From positions 1 to 41,212 of the forward strand of contig CANNAV010000023.1 in assembly GCA_947502585.1 (NCBI GenBank): 41,212 nt of DNA. Reading direction: 5' to 3'. Below are positions 32,240-40,798 of this stretch, piece after piece. The translations under genes and the position numbers were made by a program. The stretch is from an uncultured Pseudovibrio sp. GTDB lineage: Bacteria > Pseudomonadota > Alphaproteobacteria > Rhizobiales > Stappiaceae. Position 1 is the first letter of the stretch. The number at the start of each line of letters is the position of its first letter. The notes beneath the pieces were generated by a model, which was not told where the DNA came from, did not search any database, and worked only from the letters and a program-made list of their open reading frames with translations.

Positions 32240-35185
32240 ATGAACAAGAACACGCTGCACCGAACAACAAGATCACGGTCTGTCACTGCGATTTTGGGAC
32301 CAACGAATACTGGTAAGACTCATCTGGCTATTGAGCGGATGGGGGCATACTCGTCAGGTCTTATCGGATTACCACTCCGTCTGCTGGCCAGAGAAGTCTA
32401 CGGCCGTCTTGTAGAAAAGAAGGGACCGGATCTTGTCGCATTGATTACAGGCGAAGAAAAGATCATCCCGAAGAACCCACGCTTCTGGGTCTCCACAGTA
32501 GAGGCCATGCCAAAAGATCTCGACGTGGATTTCGTCGCAATCGATGAAGTGCAGCTGGCAGGCGACCTGGAACGTGGTCATGTTTTCACCGACCGCATCC
32601 TGAATTTGCGCGGCAGAGAGGAAACTCTGCTGCTTGGTTCCTCTACAATACGTCCCTTGCTCGAAAAGCTGATGCCGGGCCTGAATGTGATAACTCGTCC
32701 CCGTATGTCCATTTTGACATACGGGGGTTCTAAAAAGATCACCCGCCTCCCGCGCCGCTCCGCAATAGTCGCGTTCTCTTCCGATGAAGTGTACGCCATC
32801 GCAGAACTGATCCGCCGGCAGCGCGGCGGGGCGGCTGTCGTTCTCGGCTCCCTTTCTCCGAGAACCCGCAACGCCCAGGTTGACCTGTTCCAGAACGGTG
32901 ACGTTGACTGGCTCATTGCCACCGACGCTGTAGGTATGGGCCTGAACCTGGATGTGGACCATATCGCGTTTGCAGGACACCGGAAGTTTGACGGCTATCA
33001 GTACCGCCAACTGACTCCCGCGGAGACCGGGCAGATCGCCGGACGAGCAGGTAGACACCTGCGAGATGGTACTTTTGGTGTGACTGGCCGGATACCTGGT
33101 TTTGACGACGAACTTGTCTATCAACTCGAATCTCACGAGTTTGAACCACTCAAAGTGCTGCAATGGCGCAACCCAATTCTCGAATTTTCCTCAATTCGTG
33201 CACTTTTGCGCAGTTTGGAGCATTCTCCGGGAGAAGAGGGCTTGACCAAAGCCCCTCCGGCGGAGGATATCGGTGTTCTCGAACTTGCTAATCGTGACAG
33301 GGATATTCTTTCTCTCGCGACGACGCAGGAAAGAGTCTCATTACTGTGGGATACCTGTCAGGTTCCAGACTATCGCAAGATAGCTCCGGCAAACCATGCA
33401 GATCTCGTCACAGGGATTTATTCTCATCTGATCCGGGATGGAGCCATTCCGGATGATTGGTTCAACAGTCAGATAAAACTGGCAGACAAAACCGATGGGG
33501 ATATAGACACACTGGCGAACCGGATAGCACATATCCGTACGTGGACCTTTGTGGCAAACCGTGCCGACTGGCTGAACGATCCCGCTCATTGGCAGGAAGT
33601 GACGCGCGGCATAGAAGATCGACTATCAGATGCCCTTCACGAACGGCTAACACAGCGGTTTGTGGATCGGCGAACCAGCGTATTGATGCGACGTCTGAGA
33701 GAGAACAAAATGCTCGAAGCGGAGATCACCGCAACCGGAGATGTCCTTGTAGAAGGACAGCACATTGGCCAACTTCACGGCTTCCGTTTTGCTCCGGATG
33801 CAACGGCAGAAGGACAGGAAGAAAAAGCTGTCCGTGCTGCGGCCCAAAAAGCACTAGCTAGCGAGATTGAAAACCGTTCAGATCGGTTATCCCGCGCGCC
33901 CAACGAAGAGTTCATCCTCTCCGCAGACGGCACACTAAGATGGCAGGGTGAATCTATCGCCCGCCTGATAGCTGGTGAACAGACCCTGCGCCCCTTCCTG
34001 ATCATTCTTGCTGATGAGCAATTGACGGGACCTGCACGCGATATTGTGCAGGAGCGCCTTGATCTATGGATCAGGACACACATCGAAACACTCCTGAAGC
34101 CGCTTTTCGACCTGGAACAGGGCGAAGAAATTGAAGGCATCGCTCGTGGCGTAGCTTTCCGCCTGACCGAGAGCCTCGGCATCCTGGAGCGTCAGGAAAT
34201 TTCTGATGACATTCGTCAGCTCGACCAGCAGATGCGCGGTTCACTCCGCAAACTCGGTGTTCGCTTTGGCGCCTATCACATCTATGTCCCTGCTCTTCTC
34301 AAGCCAGCACCAAGCCAGCTGCTTGCCCAGCTCTGGGCGTTGAAAGAACGCAAAGGCGAGATCAAAGGCCTGACTGAACTTCCTCAGATGTCCGCATCTG
34401 GCCGTACATCTGTTCCAGTAGATCCGGAGATTGAAGGCGCATTGTATCGCGTTGTAGGCTTTCGCGTTTGCGGTCCAAGGGCTGTGCGCGTTGATATTCT
34501 GGAACGTCTGGCGGACATCATCCGGCCGCTGGTCGCCTGGAAACCTCTGGATGAAGGCATTGAGCCACCGGAAGGTGCTTTGGTAGAAGGCGGAGCATTC
34601 ACCGTCACTGTTTCCATGACCTCCCTGCTCGGCTGTGCAGGCGAGGACTTCACCAACATTCTGAAGTCTCTCGGTTACCGTCTGGAAACACGCGAACAAC
34701 AGCGCCCCCTCGCCAGGAAGCCTGAAGTTCCACCTGAAGCACCTGAAACTGTAGAACCTGAACAGGTTGAAGTCGATACTGAAGCGCCTGTTGAGGAAGA
34801 AACAGCAAATGAAGAGGCCCCGGTTGAACCAACTGAAGAAGCCGCTCCTGCTGAAGCTTCTGAAGAAGCTGTTGGCGAGCCGGAGATGGAAACAGTTACT
34901 GTTGAAATCTGGCGCCCGGGTCGTTTCGGCGGACGCCGCAACAACAACGAGCGTCAGCGCAATACACGCGGTGGCAACGAACGTCGTGGCGGTCCTGGCA
35001 ACAATAATACTCAGCGGCGTCGCAATCCTGGTAAGCCCGGAGGTAAAGGCCGTGGCTTTAGCAAAGACCAGAGCCGAAGCCAGCAAAGTAAGTCTGCGCC
35101 ACGTAAAAACAAGCCGCTGGATCCGGATTCGCCGTTCGCAGCTCTCATGTCCCTGAAACAGAACTTGGAAAAGGGCGACAAATAG
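32240..35185 (+). CDS. Suv3-like DEAD/H-type RNA helicase
   Basis: The 981-residue protein begins with motif I GPTNTGKT at residues 20-27, followed by LPLRLLAREVYGRL, motif II in FVAIDEVQLAGD, motif III LLGSST, and the second core domain with IATDAVGMGLNLDVDHIAF and QIAGRAGRHL. This DEVQ arrangement is that of the mitochondrial Suv3 helicase and its alphaproteobacterial relatives. The middle carries Suv3-type C-terminal helices. The tail from about residue 820 is first Glu/Pro-rich, then Arg/Gly/Asn-rich (RGGNERRGGPGNNNTQRRR), a likely RNA-binding extension. A role in RNA turnover is inferred. The ATG has no clear ribosome-binding site. The S4-domain gene follows 22 bp later. Confidence 0.88.
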   Translation: MNKNTLHRTTRSRSVTAILGPTNTGKTHLAIERMGAYSSGLIGLPLRLLAREVYGRLVEKKGPDLVALITGEEKIIPKNPRFWVSTVEAMPKDLDVDFVAIDEVQLAGDLERGHVFTDRILNLRGREETLLLGSSTIRPLLEKLMPGLNVITRPRMSILTYGGSKKITRLPRRSAIVAFSSDEVYAIAELIRRQRGGAAVVLGSLSPRTRNAQVDLFQNGDVDWLIATDAVGMGLNLDVDHIAFAGHRKFDGYQYRQLTPAETGQIAGRAGRHLRDGTFGVTGRIPGFDDELVYQLESHEFEPLKVLQWRNPILEFSSIRALLRSLEHSPGEEGLTKAPPAEDIGVLELANRDRDILSLATTQERVSLLWDTCQVPDYRKIAPANHADLVTGIYSHLIRDGAIPDDWFNSQIKLADKTDGDIDTLANRIAHIRTWTFVANRADWLNDPAHWQEVTRGIEDRLSDALHERLTQRFVDRRTSVLMRRLRENKMLEAEITATGDVLVEGQHIGQLHGFRFAPDATAEGQEEKAVRAAAQKALASEIENRSDRLSRAPNEEFILSADGTLRWQGESIARLIAGEQTLRPFLIILADEQLTGPARDIVQERLDLWIRTHIETLLKPLFDLEQGEEIEGIARGVAFRLTESLGILERQEISDDIRQLDQQMRGSLRKLGVRFGAYHIYVPALLKPAPSQLLAQLWALKERKGEIKGLTELPQMSASGRTSVPVDPEIEGALYRVVGFRVCGPRAVRVDILERLADIIRPLVAWKPLDEGIEPPEGALVEGGAFTVTVSMTSLLGCAGEDFTNILKSLGYRLETREQQRPLARKPEVPPEAPETVEPEQVEVDTEAPVEEETANEEAPVEPTEEAAPAEASEEAVGEPEMETVTVEIWRPGRFGGRRNNNERQRNTRGGNERRGGPGNNNTQRRRNPGKPGGKGRGFSKDQSRSQQSKSAPRKNKPLDPDSPFAALMSLKQNLEKGDK

Positions 35186-35199
35186 TCGCCCCTTCGGGC
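35173..35199 (+). promoter_or_regulatory. Two mutually exclusive hairpins at the helicase/S4 junction
   Basis: GGGCGAC at 35173-35179 pairs with GTCGCCC at 35185-35191, enclosing the helicase stop codon. GCCC at 35188-35191 can instead pair with GGGC at 35196-35199 just before the S4 gene. The two stems share four bases, so only one can form. This may affect coupling between the genes; the function is inferred. Confidence 0.4.
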
Positions 35200-35207
35200 T
35201 AACTGAT

Positions 35208-35609
35208 ATGGCAGCACCAGAACCCCAGGCGTCTCTTCGCATCGACAAATGGCTCTGGTATGCCCGCATCACAAAATCCCGGACTTTGGCACAAAAGCTG
35301 GCAGTGTCCGGGCATGTTAGATTGAACAAAGGTAAGATTGCTGCAACCAAAACTGCTGTAAAGCCCGGTGATGTACTGACTATCACAATGCCGCGGCGCC
35401 TTATGGTCCTTAAGGTTTTGAAACTTGGTACCCGACGGGGTCCGGCGCCTGAAGCACAGTTGCTTTATGAGGACATGTCACCCCCTTCACCACCCAAGGA
35501 AACACTGGTCAAGGTTGCCAAGCGCGAGGCCGGCGCAGGCCGCCCAACCAAACGAGATCGACGGCAGATCGCCCGGATTCGGGGCTTCAACGAAACTGAT
35601 CCTTTTTAA
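35208..35609 (+). CDS. S4-domain RNA-binding protein (Hsp15-like)
   Basis: The 133-residue basic protein has an S4 fold at residues about 10-65 (LRIDKWLWYARITKSRTLAQ, LAVSGHVRLNKGKI) and a basic C-terminal half ending GAGRPTKRDRRQIARIRGF. This layout matches Hsp15/YrfH-type proteins, which in E. coli bind 50S subunits carrying blocked nascent chains. It follows the Suv3-like helicase by 22 bp and is probably co-transcribed, consistent with a shared RNA-related role. No good Shine-Dalgarno sequence is seen; GGG within the junction hairpin is the only candidate. Confidence 0.88.
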   Translation: MAAPEPQASLRIDKWLWYARITKSRTLAQKLAVSGHVRLNKGKIAATKTAVKPGDVLTITMPRRLMVLKVLKLGTRRGPAPEAQLLYEDMSPPSPPKETLVKVAKREAGAGRPTKRDRRQIARIRGFNETDPF

Positions 35610-35711
35610 TGGTGACTTTGCTCAAATTTTGTCCCGGAAATGCATTTTTTCCGCCTATCACAACGCTTGCACTGCCCACTGAAAAACGGTAGCAAAGAGC
35701 ACAAGTTAAAG

Positions 35712-35726
35712 GACGAAAAAATCGTC
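35712..35726 (+). promoter_or_regulatory. Small hairpin in the fdxA leader
   Basis: GACGA at 35712-35716 and TCGTC at 35722-35726 flank AAAAA, forming a small stem about 70 nt before the ferredoxin start. Confidence 0.3.
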
Positions 35727-35748
35727 AGGGCCACGAGAGCCCATGTCG

Positions 35749-35764
35749 TTTGTCTGCAGACAAA
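35749..35764. promoter_or_regulatory. Perfect 16-bp palindrome before fdxA
   Basis: TTTGTCTGCAGACAAA is fully symmetric with no spacer and ends 30 bp before the fdxA ATG. It may be an operator for a dimeric regulator; the regulator is unknown. Confidence 0.5.
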
Positions 35765-35794
35765 TTTGCTGAGTCAGAGACTAAGAGGATTGCG

Positions 35795-36133
35795 ATGACA
35801 TACGTCGTCACAGACAATTGCATTAAATGCAAATACACCGACTGTGTTGAAGTTTGCCCGGTCGATTGCTTTTACGAAGGCGAGAATATGCTCGTCATTC
35901 ATCCGGACGAATGTATCGATTGCGGTGTGTGTGAACCGGAATGCCCAGCAGATGCAATTCTCCCAGACACTGAGCCCGGCCTGGAAAAATGGGTTGCGCT
36001 CAATGCTGAATATGCAGAAAAGTGGCCAAATCTGACCGTTAAGAAAGACCAGCTCCCGGAAGCCGCTGAATTTGATGGTGTTGCAGAAAAACTCAAAAAG
36101 TATTTCTCTGATAAGCCAGGCACTGGTGACTAA
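35795..36133 (+). CDS. fdxA: Ferredoxin FdxA, 7Fe type
   Basis: The 112-residue protein has [20 protein letters not shown] followed by CPVDCFYEG, and then [16 protein letters not shown]. The first motif, C-x2-C-x4-C with the third cysteine position altered in the usual seven-iron way, builds a 3Fe-4S cluster. The second, C-x2-C-x2-C-x3-C, builds a 4Fe-4S cluster. The C-terminal extension of about 50 residues ([20 protein letters not shown]) is typical of alphaproteobacterial FdxA. It carries single electrons to unidentified partners. ATG 35795 is chosen with AGAGGA upstream; an in-frame ATG at 35750 lies in the leader palindrome. It is a one-gene unit, with a structured region and a terminator after it. 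Confidence 0.93.
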   Translation: MTYVVTDNCIKCKYTDCVEVCPVDCFYEGENMLVIHPDECIDCGVCEPECPADAILPDTEPGLEKWVALNAEYAEKWPNLTVKKDQLPEAAEFDGVAEKLKKYFSDKPGTGD

Positions 36134-36180
36134 AGCCCCGGAAGCTTAGAGCTACCCAATATTTAGTACTTGCCAGACAG

Positions 36181-36306
36181 TATCCGCGGATGTCGTAATC
36201 CCTCTCTTACTTGAGAGAGGTTGGAATTCCGTGGATAATGTGCTATACAGTTTTTTACAGTCATTTGGCAGTCTGGATGCACCCTCCCCAATCGGAGGTT
36301 TTTTTT
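36181..36306 (+). ncRNA. Structured RNA candidate ending in a terminator
   Basis: TATCCGCGGA at 36181-36190 can pair with TCCGTGGATA at 36228-36237 (10 bp, one G-U). Nested inside, CCTCTCT at 36201-36207 pairs with AGAGAGG at 36214-36220. After a linker, CCTCC at 36283-36287 pairs with GGAGG at 36294-36298, followed by TTTTTTTT to 36306. It could be an independent small RNA or a structured 3' end of the fdxA mRNA. I do not recognise it as a named family. A CU-rich segment ahead of the terminator could act as an anti-Shine-Dalgarno sequence, which is speculative. Confidence 0.45.
36283..36306 (+). terminator. Rho-independent terminator
   Basis: A 5-bp CCTCC/GGAGG stem with a 6-nt loop is directly followed by eight T residues at 36299-36306. 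It would end either fdxA transcripts or the candidate small RNA. Confidence 0.75.
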
Positions 36307-36546
36307 ATGGTCGCAGTTCCATTGAAGTGCGCACAATAATTTACTCCAGCACTTGTCGAAGTAGCCAAAACAGAGAACTCGACTGATCACATTTGAACGC
36401 GGAACCAATTGATGCGACAAGTAGCTTTCCGCATACATTGGAGTTTTCACGTTTTTCCAAAGAGAAAGATGCGGCGAAAGCGCTGCATCTAGGTTGGATG
36501 CGTCTTTCAGACAGCAAACAACCACTGCGCAGGAGAAGTATAGCGT

Positions 36547-37131
36547 ATGGCCACACCCGCAAAAAAGACCGCGCAGCGTCAGGGGTTTAAAACAGGTGAG
36601 CATATCATTTATCCATCTCACGGCGTTGGATTGATTACAGCAATTGAAGAGCAGACCGTAGCTGGATACTCACTTGAGCTTCTCGTAATTGACTTCGAAC
36701 AGGATAAGATGACGCTCCGTGTTCCGGTTGCAAAAATTGCTTCTGTTGGAATGCGTAAGCTGTCTGACGCATCTACCGTTAAGAAATCTCTTGAAACCAT
36801 CGCAGGTAAACCTCGCGTGAAGCGTACCATGTGGAGTCGCCGAGCACAGGAATACGAAGCAAAGATCAATTCTGGCGATCTTATTTCAACTTCTGAGGTT
36901 GTTCGTGACCTTTATCGCTCAGATTCCCAGCCTGAACAGTCTTACTCGGAACGTCAGCTTTACGAAGCTGCATTAGACCGTATAGCACGTGAAATTGCCG
37001 CTGTTCAGAAACAGACTGACACAGAAGCAATCAGGCAGATCGAAGGCGTTCTTTCCTCATCTCCAGGCCGCGCTGCCAAAGCTGCTCCGGCGGCTGACGG
37101 TGAAGGCGGAGGTCAGGAAGAGGCCGCTTAA
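36547..37131 (+). CDS. carD: CarD/CdnL-family transcription factor
   Basis: The 194-residue protein starts with the CarD RNA-polymerase interaction domain (FKTGEHIIYPSHGVGLITAI, EEQTVAGYSLELLVI, MTLRVPVAKI). A basic helical DNA-binding domain follows (MWSRRAQEYEAKINSGDLIS, EVVRDLYRSD, ERQLYEAALDRIAREIA). CarD/CdnL proteins bind the polymerase beta subunit and stabilise open promoter complexes, mainly at rRNA and growth genes. The tail is Ala/Gly/Glu-rich and probably disordered. ATG 36547 gives the usual family start. It is a single-gene unit ending at the strong terminator at 37161. Confidence 0.92.
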   Translation: MATPAKKTAQRQGFKTGEHIIYPSHGVGLITAIEEQTVAGYSLELLVIDFEQDKMTLRVPVAKIASVGMRKLSDASTVKKSLETIAGKPRVKRTMWSRRAQEYEAKINSGDLISTSEVVRDLYRSDSQPEQSYSERQLYEAALDRIAREIAAVQKQTDTEAIRQIEGVLSSSPGRAAKAAPAADGEGGGQEEAA

Positions 37132-37160
37132 TCAGCCTTTTTTAATCTGAACGATTAAAA

Positions 37161-37193
37161 GAAAGCCCTGCTTAGAGCAGGGCTTTCTTTTTT
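37161..37193 (+). terminator. Rho-independent terminator of carD
   Basis: A perfect 12-bp stem (37161-37172 with 37176-37187, loop TAG) is followed by TTTTTT. It is 29 bp after the carD stop. Confidence 0.92.
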
Positions 37194-37234
37194 GTCAAAA
37201 GATCCAAAAGGACTGCAGCGCGGCATCTCAGTTC

Positions 37235-37332
37235 AGAGCATGTTACGTTTATATGCATTCACGCATCATATCCTAACTCTATGTTTTATGCGTATTCCCA
37301 TCCTGAACCGGGGCCATTTTTCAGGAACACCC
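37235..37332 (-). repeat. RIME-like palindromic repeat, copy 3 (inverted, diverged)
   Basis: Read on the minus strand it repeats the order of copies 1 and 2: a CCTGAAAAATGGCCCCGGTTC-like first palindrome, ACGCAT, then GATGCGTGAATGCATATAA and CATGCTCT. It is the most diverged copy. It sits between the converging carD and M48 protease genes. Confidence 0.7.
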
Positions 37333-37349
37333 TCTATAAGTCGGCTGCG

Positions 37350-38819
37350 TTAGTCAGTAATCACCTTGAGCAGTTTGCCTGGCTTGAATCGTTGGCTCGC
37401 CTTAACCTGATTGAGGATAGTGAACAGCTCCAAACGGCGCGATGGCTCAATACCGCTCATACCAACAGCAAGCTTACGAGCAGTCTCTCCGCCTTTTGCC
37501 TGAATAACTTTAACTCGAAGCGGCTTAAGTCTCGCTTGTTCCGTTGGGCTTAGTTGCCGGAAGCTACCGAGTGATTTTTCAAAATCCCGAGTAAATACAG
37601 AAGTTGGTGACCGATTTGCAAAGATAAACCGATAACCGGTTAAACCAATTCGAATCACACCTATGCGGAAGGACCAGCCCTCTGTAATTGCAGAACCAAC
37701 AACGGCTGGCAAACCGTTGATAGTGGTCGGGCGAACACTATTATCAATCAGGCCGTTGATCCAGCCCGATAACATATAATCGGTCAAGCTGGCATATCCG
37801 GTCAGATCAGCACCATCAAAACGCATGGCAGTGCCTGAATTATTACTCGCCAGAACAGCCTCAGCAGAGTTCTCAAGCACAAATCCCTTTGGCACACTGA
37901 AAGAGATCCCAAGACCCTTGTGAAGGAACTGCCGCGCACGCACATACCCTTCCAGGGGATCATCGCCAAATAACATGCCATCCAGACTGGTCAGGTAATC
38001 TTCACGTCCACTGAGGCCAATTCCCGGCGCCCCAATCTGCCGCGCACTACGAACAGCGCGCTGAATACGATCAGGTGTGTTCGGGTGAGAAGAAAGAAAG
38101 TCTGGCGCAGAACTGCTTTGCCCGCCAAGCTGCTGATACCGTGCAAATTGCCCCATCGTTTTCAGGAAACGCGCTGCCGCATAAGGGTCATATCCAGCAC
38201 CAGCGAGCGTTCTTACGCCCACATCGTCGGCTTCAAGCTCTTGCTCCTGCGAAAAGCGCGCGAACTGAACTTGCTTCTCTTTGACTGCCGCATCAATAGC
38301 CTGCTGATCTTTGCCGATATTGGTCATCACTTTAGTGACAAATTCAGCCTCTTCGGCCTCACGTTGACGTTTAATCGCATGACGCGCTGTCACGTGTGCC
38401 ATTTCGTGAGCAAGTACAGCGGCGATCTCTGATGTATCATTAGCAAGCGCCAGCAATCCACGCGTCACATAAAGGTAACCACCGGGAAGAGCAAAGGCAT
38501 TGACCGCAGGACTGTTGAGCAAAGTGATACGGTAGTGCGCTTCAGGGTCTTCCGAAGCTGCAACAAGACCACCGACAACGCGGGCAATAGCTGCTTCAGC
38601 CTTGCTATCTTTATAGACCCCGCCATAAGTCGTAACAACACGCGGATGCTCTCTTGCCCCAACATCGCTCCCAGACCCGGTTCGCAAACTCCCAGGTTTT
38701 TGAGCGCCGTGGTTGGCAGAGCCGATCAGCTGACACGCAACAAGAGCTGCGGTCATTGCAGATATCATTAGAATTCTCAGGCTTGTCTCTATTCCAGACA
38801 ATGCACTACTCAAAGTCAT
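37350..38819 (-). CDS. M48-family metalloprotease, lipoprotein
   Basis: The 489-residue protein has a signal peptide with a lipobox ending at Cys29 (ALVAC), so it is probably a periplasmic lipoprotein. The zinc site is HEMAH (H138, E139, H142) with the third ligand in ELEADDVGV (about E196). The C-terminal 60 residues (VKVIQAKGGETARKLAVGMS to KPGKLLKVI) resemble a LysM-like wall-binding module. It is close to BepA/YfgC-type proteases, which control outer-membrane protein assembly. That role is inferred from the family. The SNase-like gene ends 21 bp before its start on the same strand, so they form an operon. Confidence 0.9.
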   Translation of the reverse strand: MTLSSALSGIETSLRILMISAMTAALVACQLIGSANHGAQKPGSLRTGSGSDVGAREHPRVVTTYGGVYKDSKAEAAIARVVGGLVAASEDPEAHYRITLLNSPAVNAFALPGGYLYVTRGLLALANDTSEIAAVLAHEMAHVTARHAIKRQREAEEAEFVTKVMTNIGKDQQAIDAAVKEKQVQFARFSQEQELEADDVGVRTLAGAGYDPYAAARFLKTMGQFARYQQLGGQSSSAPDFLSSHPNTPDRIQRAVRSARQIGAPGIGLSGREDYLTSLDGMLFGDDPLEGYVRARQFLHKGLGISFSVPKGFVLENSAEAVLASNNSGTAMRFDGADLTGYASLTDYMLSGWINGLIDNSVRPTTINGLPAVVGSAITEGWSFRIGVIRIGLTGYRFIFANRSPTSVFTRDFEKSLGSFRQLSPTEQARLKPLRVKVIQAKGGETARKLAVGMSGIEPSRRLELFTILNQVKASQRFKPGKLLKVITD

Positions 38820-38840
38820 TCGCGTTTCCGGCTCTTTGCC

Positions 38841-39593
38841 TTAGTCCAGAAGCTCCAACTGCGCTGGGTGCCTTAGCTCTATCAATGGTCCTTGGTTCAG
38901 TTGCATAATGCCCCTGAGGCGAACTCTCTTACCTTCCATCACTGAAAGATCATGTCCGAACTCCGAAAAATCCGCTAGCTTTGCCCTTTGAATAATCCCG
39001 GTTAAGTCCTCTGTCCAGCGCTCACCAAAATTCAAGTATGTTCTGGAGCGTGTTTGCCCAACAGAAATCAGTCTGGCTTCCACAATTCCAAAAAGACCGA
39101 TATTTTCGTAGCTGATTGACTTATAATCTTTAATTACATTTTTTACAGCCCATATCCCAGCACTGCTCTCGCGAGCCATACTCTCCAGATTAATAAGGAA
39201 TTTCAAGCAATTGAAAGCTCTTAATTGTGGCCTAACAATGGCCATCCCGGTTTTGACCAGCCTGACCGACAAATCAGCCAATTCCGGATCGACCAGAACC
39301 GCAGCTTGACGCCCCCATCGATCCTTTTGCGTATTCATCGCTTTTACCCTGACTTTCCGTTTTCCAGAAAAATCAGCAGTCAGCAACAGTGCCTGCTCTG
39401 GTACTGTTAAATCTGCGAGGTAATAATCCTCACCATCACTGGCTGTAAATCTCAGAGGGTTTGCAAGAGCCTCCTCCATCATGACGGTCGGCAAGCCCGC
39501 ATCAAAAAGCGATTGCTCATCGCAGGGCGTCGCCAACACGGTTCCCAAACAGCCCAACAAAAAGCAGAAAAAGGCAACAGATCGCCTGACCAA
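38841..39593 (-). CDS. Exported thermonuclease-like (SNase fold) protein
   Basis: The 250-residue protein has an N-terminal signal peptide (SVAFFCFLLGCLGTVLA). A staphylococcal-nuclease-like domain follows, seen from YLADLTVPEQ, KVRVKAMNTQKDRWGRQAAV, LSVRLVKTGMAIVRP and ESSAGIWA. A second part (GIVEARLISVGQTRSRTYLN, GKRVRLRGIMQ) looks like an OB-fold. The arginine and glutamate of the DKYGR and PE motifs appear present, but the first catalytic arginine position before the PE motif seems replaced by tyrosine, so activity is uncertain. TTG 39593 is the only reasonable start, with GGGTGGG upstream. It precedes the M48 protease gene. Confidence 0.8.
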   Translation of the reverse strand: MVRRSVAFFCFLLGCLGTVLATPCDEQSLFDAGLPTVMMEEALANPLRFTASDGEDYYLADLTVPEQALLLTADFSGKRKVRVKAMNTQKDRWGRQAAVLVDPELADLSVRLVKTGMAIVRPQLRAFNCLKFLINLESMARESSAGIWAVKNVIKDYKSISYENIGLFGIVEARLISVGQTRSRTYLNFGERWTEDLTGIIQRAKLADFSEFGHDLSVMEGKRVRLRGIMQLNQGPLIELRHPAQLELLD

Positions 39594-39755
39594 AACAACC
39601 CACCCGCAAAGACGTATTCAGTAGTTATATCAGGTCAATCCACTCAGAACGACCCTAGGAACTCTCGGAGAGAAAATTCTCTTATCTGAACTGATACTGG
39701 AATTCGCCCCTGATCCAGGACAGTTTAATTGTGTCCGTTATGCCACCATTTTCCA

Positions 39756-39774
39756 GGGCGTTGTTGCAATATTC
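39756..39774. repeat. Left terminal repeat of the IS5-type element
   Basis: GGGCGTTGTTGCAATATTC at 39756-39774 precedes the transposase by about 50 bp. A related inverted sequence GAATACTGCAACA at 40834-40846 matches 12 of 13 bases. The right end is decayed. Confidence 0.55.
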
Positions 39775-39825
39775 TTCTGACATGGTGTATCTTCTTCGAA
39801 ATTTCCCATTCTGAAGATTATCTTT

Positions 39826-40798
39826 ATGCCTTTTAAACACACAGACGATCGGCGGCACAAGTTCGACAAAGCCGGGTTCAAAGTGACGAACTGGGCTGAG
39901 TATAATGAAAGCCTGCGTAGACGCTCACAATCTGGATTGATGACAGCGTTGCAGATGCTTGGGTCCACCCCGGCAAACAACCGCCGTGGGAAGCCGGCCA
40001 CGTACTCTGATCTGGCCATAGAGACCTGTTTGAGGATCAGGTCAGTCTTAGGTCTGGCCTTTAGGCAAACACAGGGTTTTGTGCGCTCCCTGTTCAGGCT
40101 GTTGGAGCTTGACTTACCTGTTCCTGACAGTTCCACGCTGTCGCGCCGCTGTGATGGATTGGAGCTATCCAAACCCAAACGGGACCGTCAGCCCGGCACG
40201 ACAACGCTTGTGATTGATAGTACTGGTCTGAAGGTCTTTGGTGACGGTGAGTGGCAGGAAAGTAATCACGGGACCCGTAAAAAGCGCGGCAAATGGCGAA
40301 AAGTGCATCTTGGTCTCGACCTTGATACGGGTGAAGTCCTTTGTTCTGAATTGACCGAAGACAGTGTTGGCGATCCAGCGATGGTGCCGAATCTTCCGGA
40401 TCAGATCGACGGGACGTGACCACGTTTCAGGTGATGGAGCCTATGACGGGGACCCGACCAGGCAGGAAACAGAAGGTCTTTATAACGGGGTTGAAGTTAT
40501 CATCCCGCCGCCCAAAACAGCAGTTCTCAGCTCTCATGCTGAGTGTGCGCCCGGCACCCGTGAGCGGGATATTCTTCTGATAGAAAAGCATGGCCGAATG
40601 GGCTGGTAGAAGCGGAGAGGATACGGGCGCCGTTCACTCGGTGAGACCTTGATTGGGCGTTGCAAACAGGTCATCGGGCCCCCATTCAGGTCCCGTAAAT
40701 TGGAAAACCAGAAGACGGAATCCAGGATCAATGTTTTCGTCCTCAACACAATGACAGCCCTCGGACGTCCCGCGTTCGAGCGGGTAAACGCGACCTGA
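39826..40798 (+). pseudogene. IS5-family transposase, broken by two frameshifts and a nonsense codon
   Basis: The first 197 residues form a clear IS5-family DDE transposase N-terminal part (YSDLAIETCLRIRSVLGLAF, RQTQGFVRSLFRLLELDLPV, VIDSTGLKVFGDGEW). The frame ends at 40417-40419, where one G is missing before TGACC. A second missing G lies near 40431 before TGATGG. From there another frame gives DGAYDGDPTRQETEG, VEVIIPPPKTAVLSS, then a TAG at 40607-40609 in place of a Gln codon, and RRSLGETLIGRCKQVIGPPF and ALGRPAFERVNAT to TGA 40796-40798. All catalytic blocks are present but split, so the copy cannot move itself. Confidence 0.85.

Larger units (their letters stand above)
36134..36546. other. 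Intergenic region between fdxA and carD
   Basis: It contains the structured element at 36181-36306 and then about 240 bp with no gene before carD. The carD promoter must lie in the right half; I could not fix it. Confidence 0.45.

Noticed and set aside
31971..32243. Plus-strand frame of 90 codons ahead of the helicase
   Set aside because: It has no ribosome-binding site or family match and runs into the helicase start codon.
32369..33163. Minus-strand frame of 264 codons in the helicase core
   Set aside because: It is opposite the conserved helicase motifs and is a shadow.
34241..35386. Long minus-strand frame across the helicase tail
   Set aside because: It is the shadow of low-complexity Arg/Gly/Glu codons of the helicase and has no recognisable domain.
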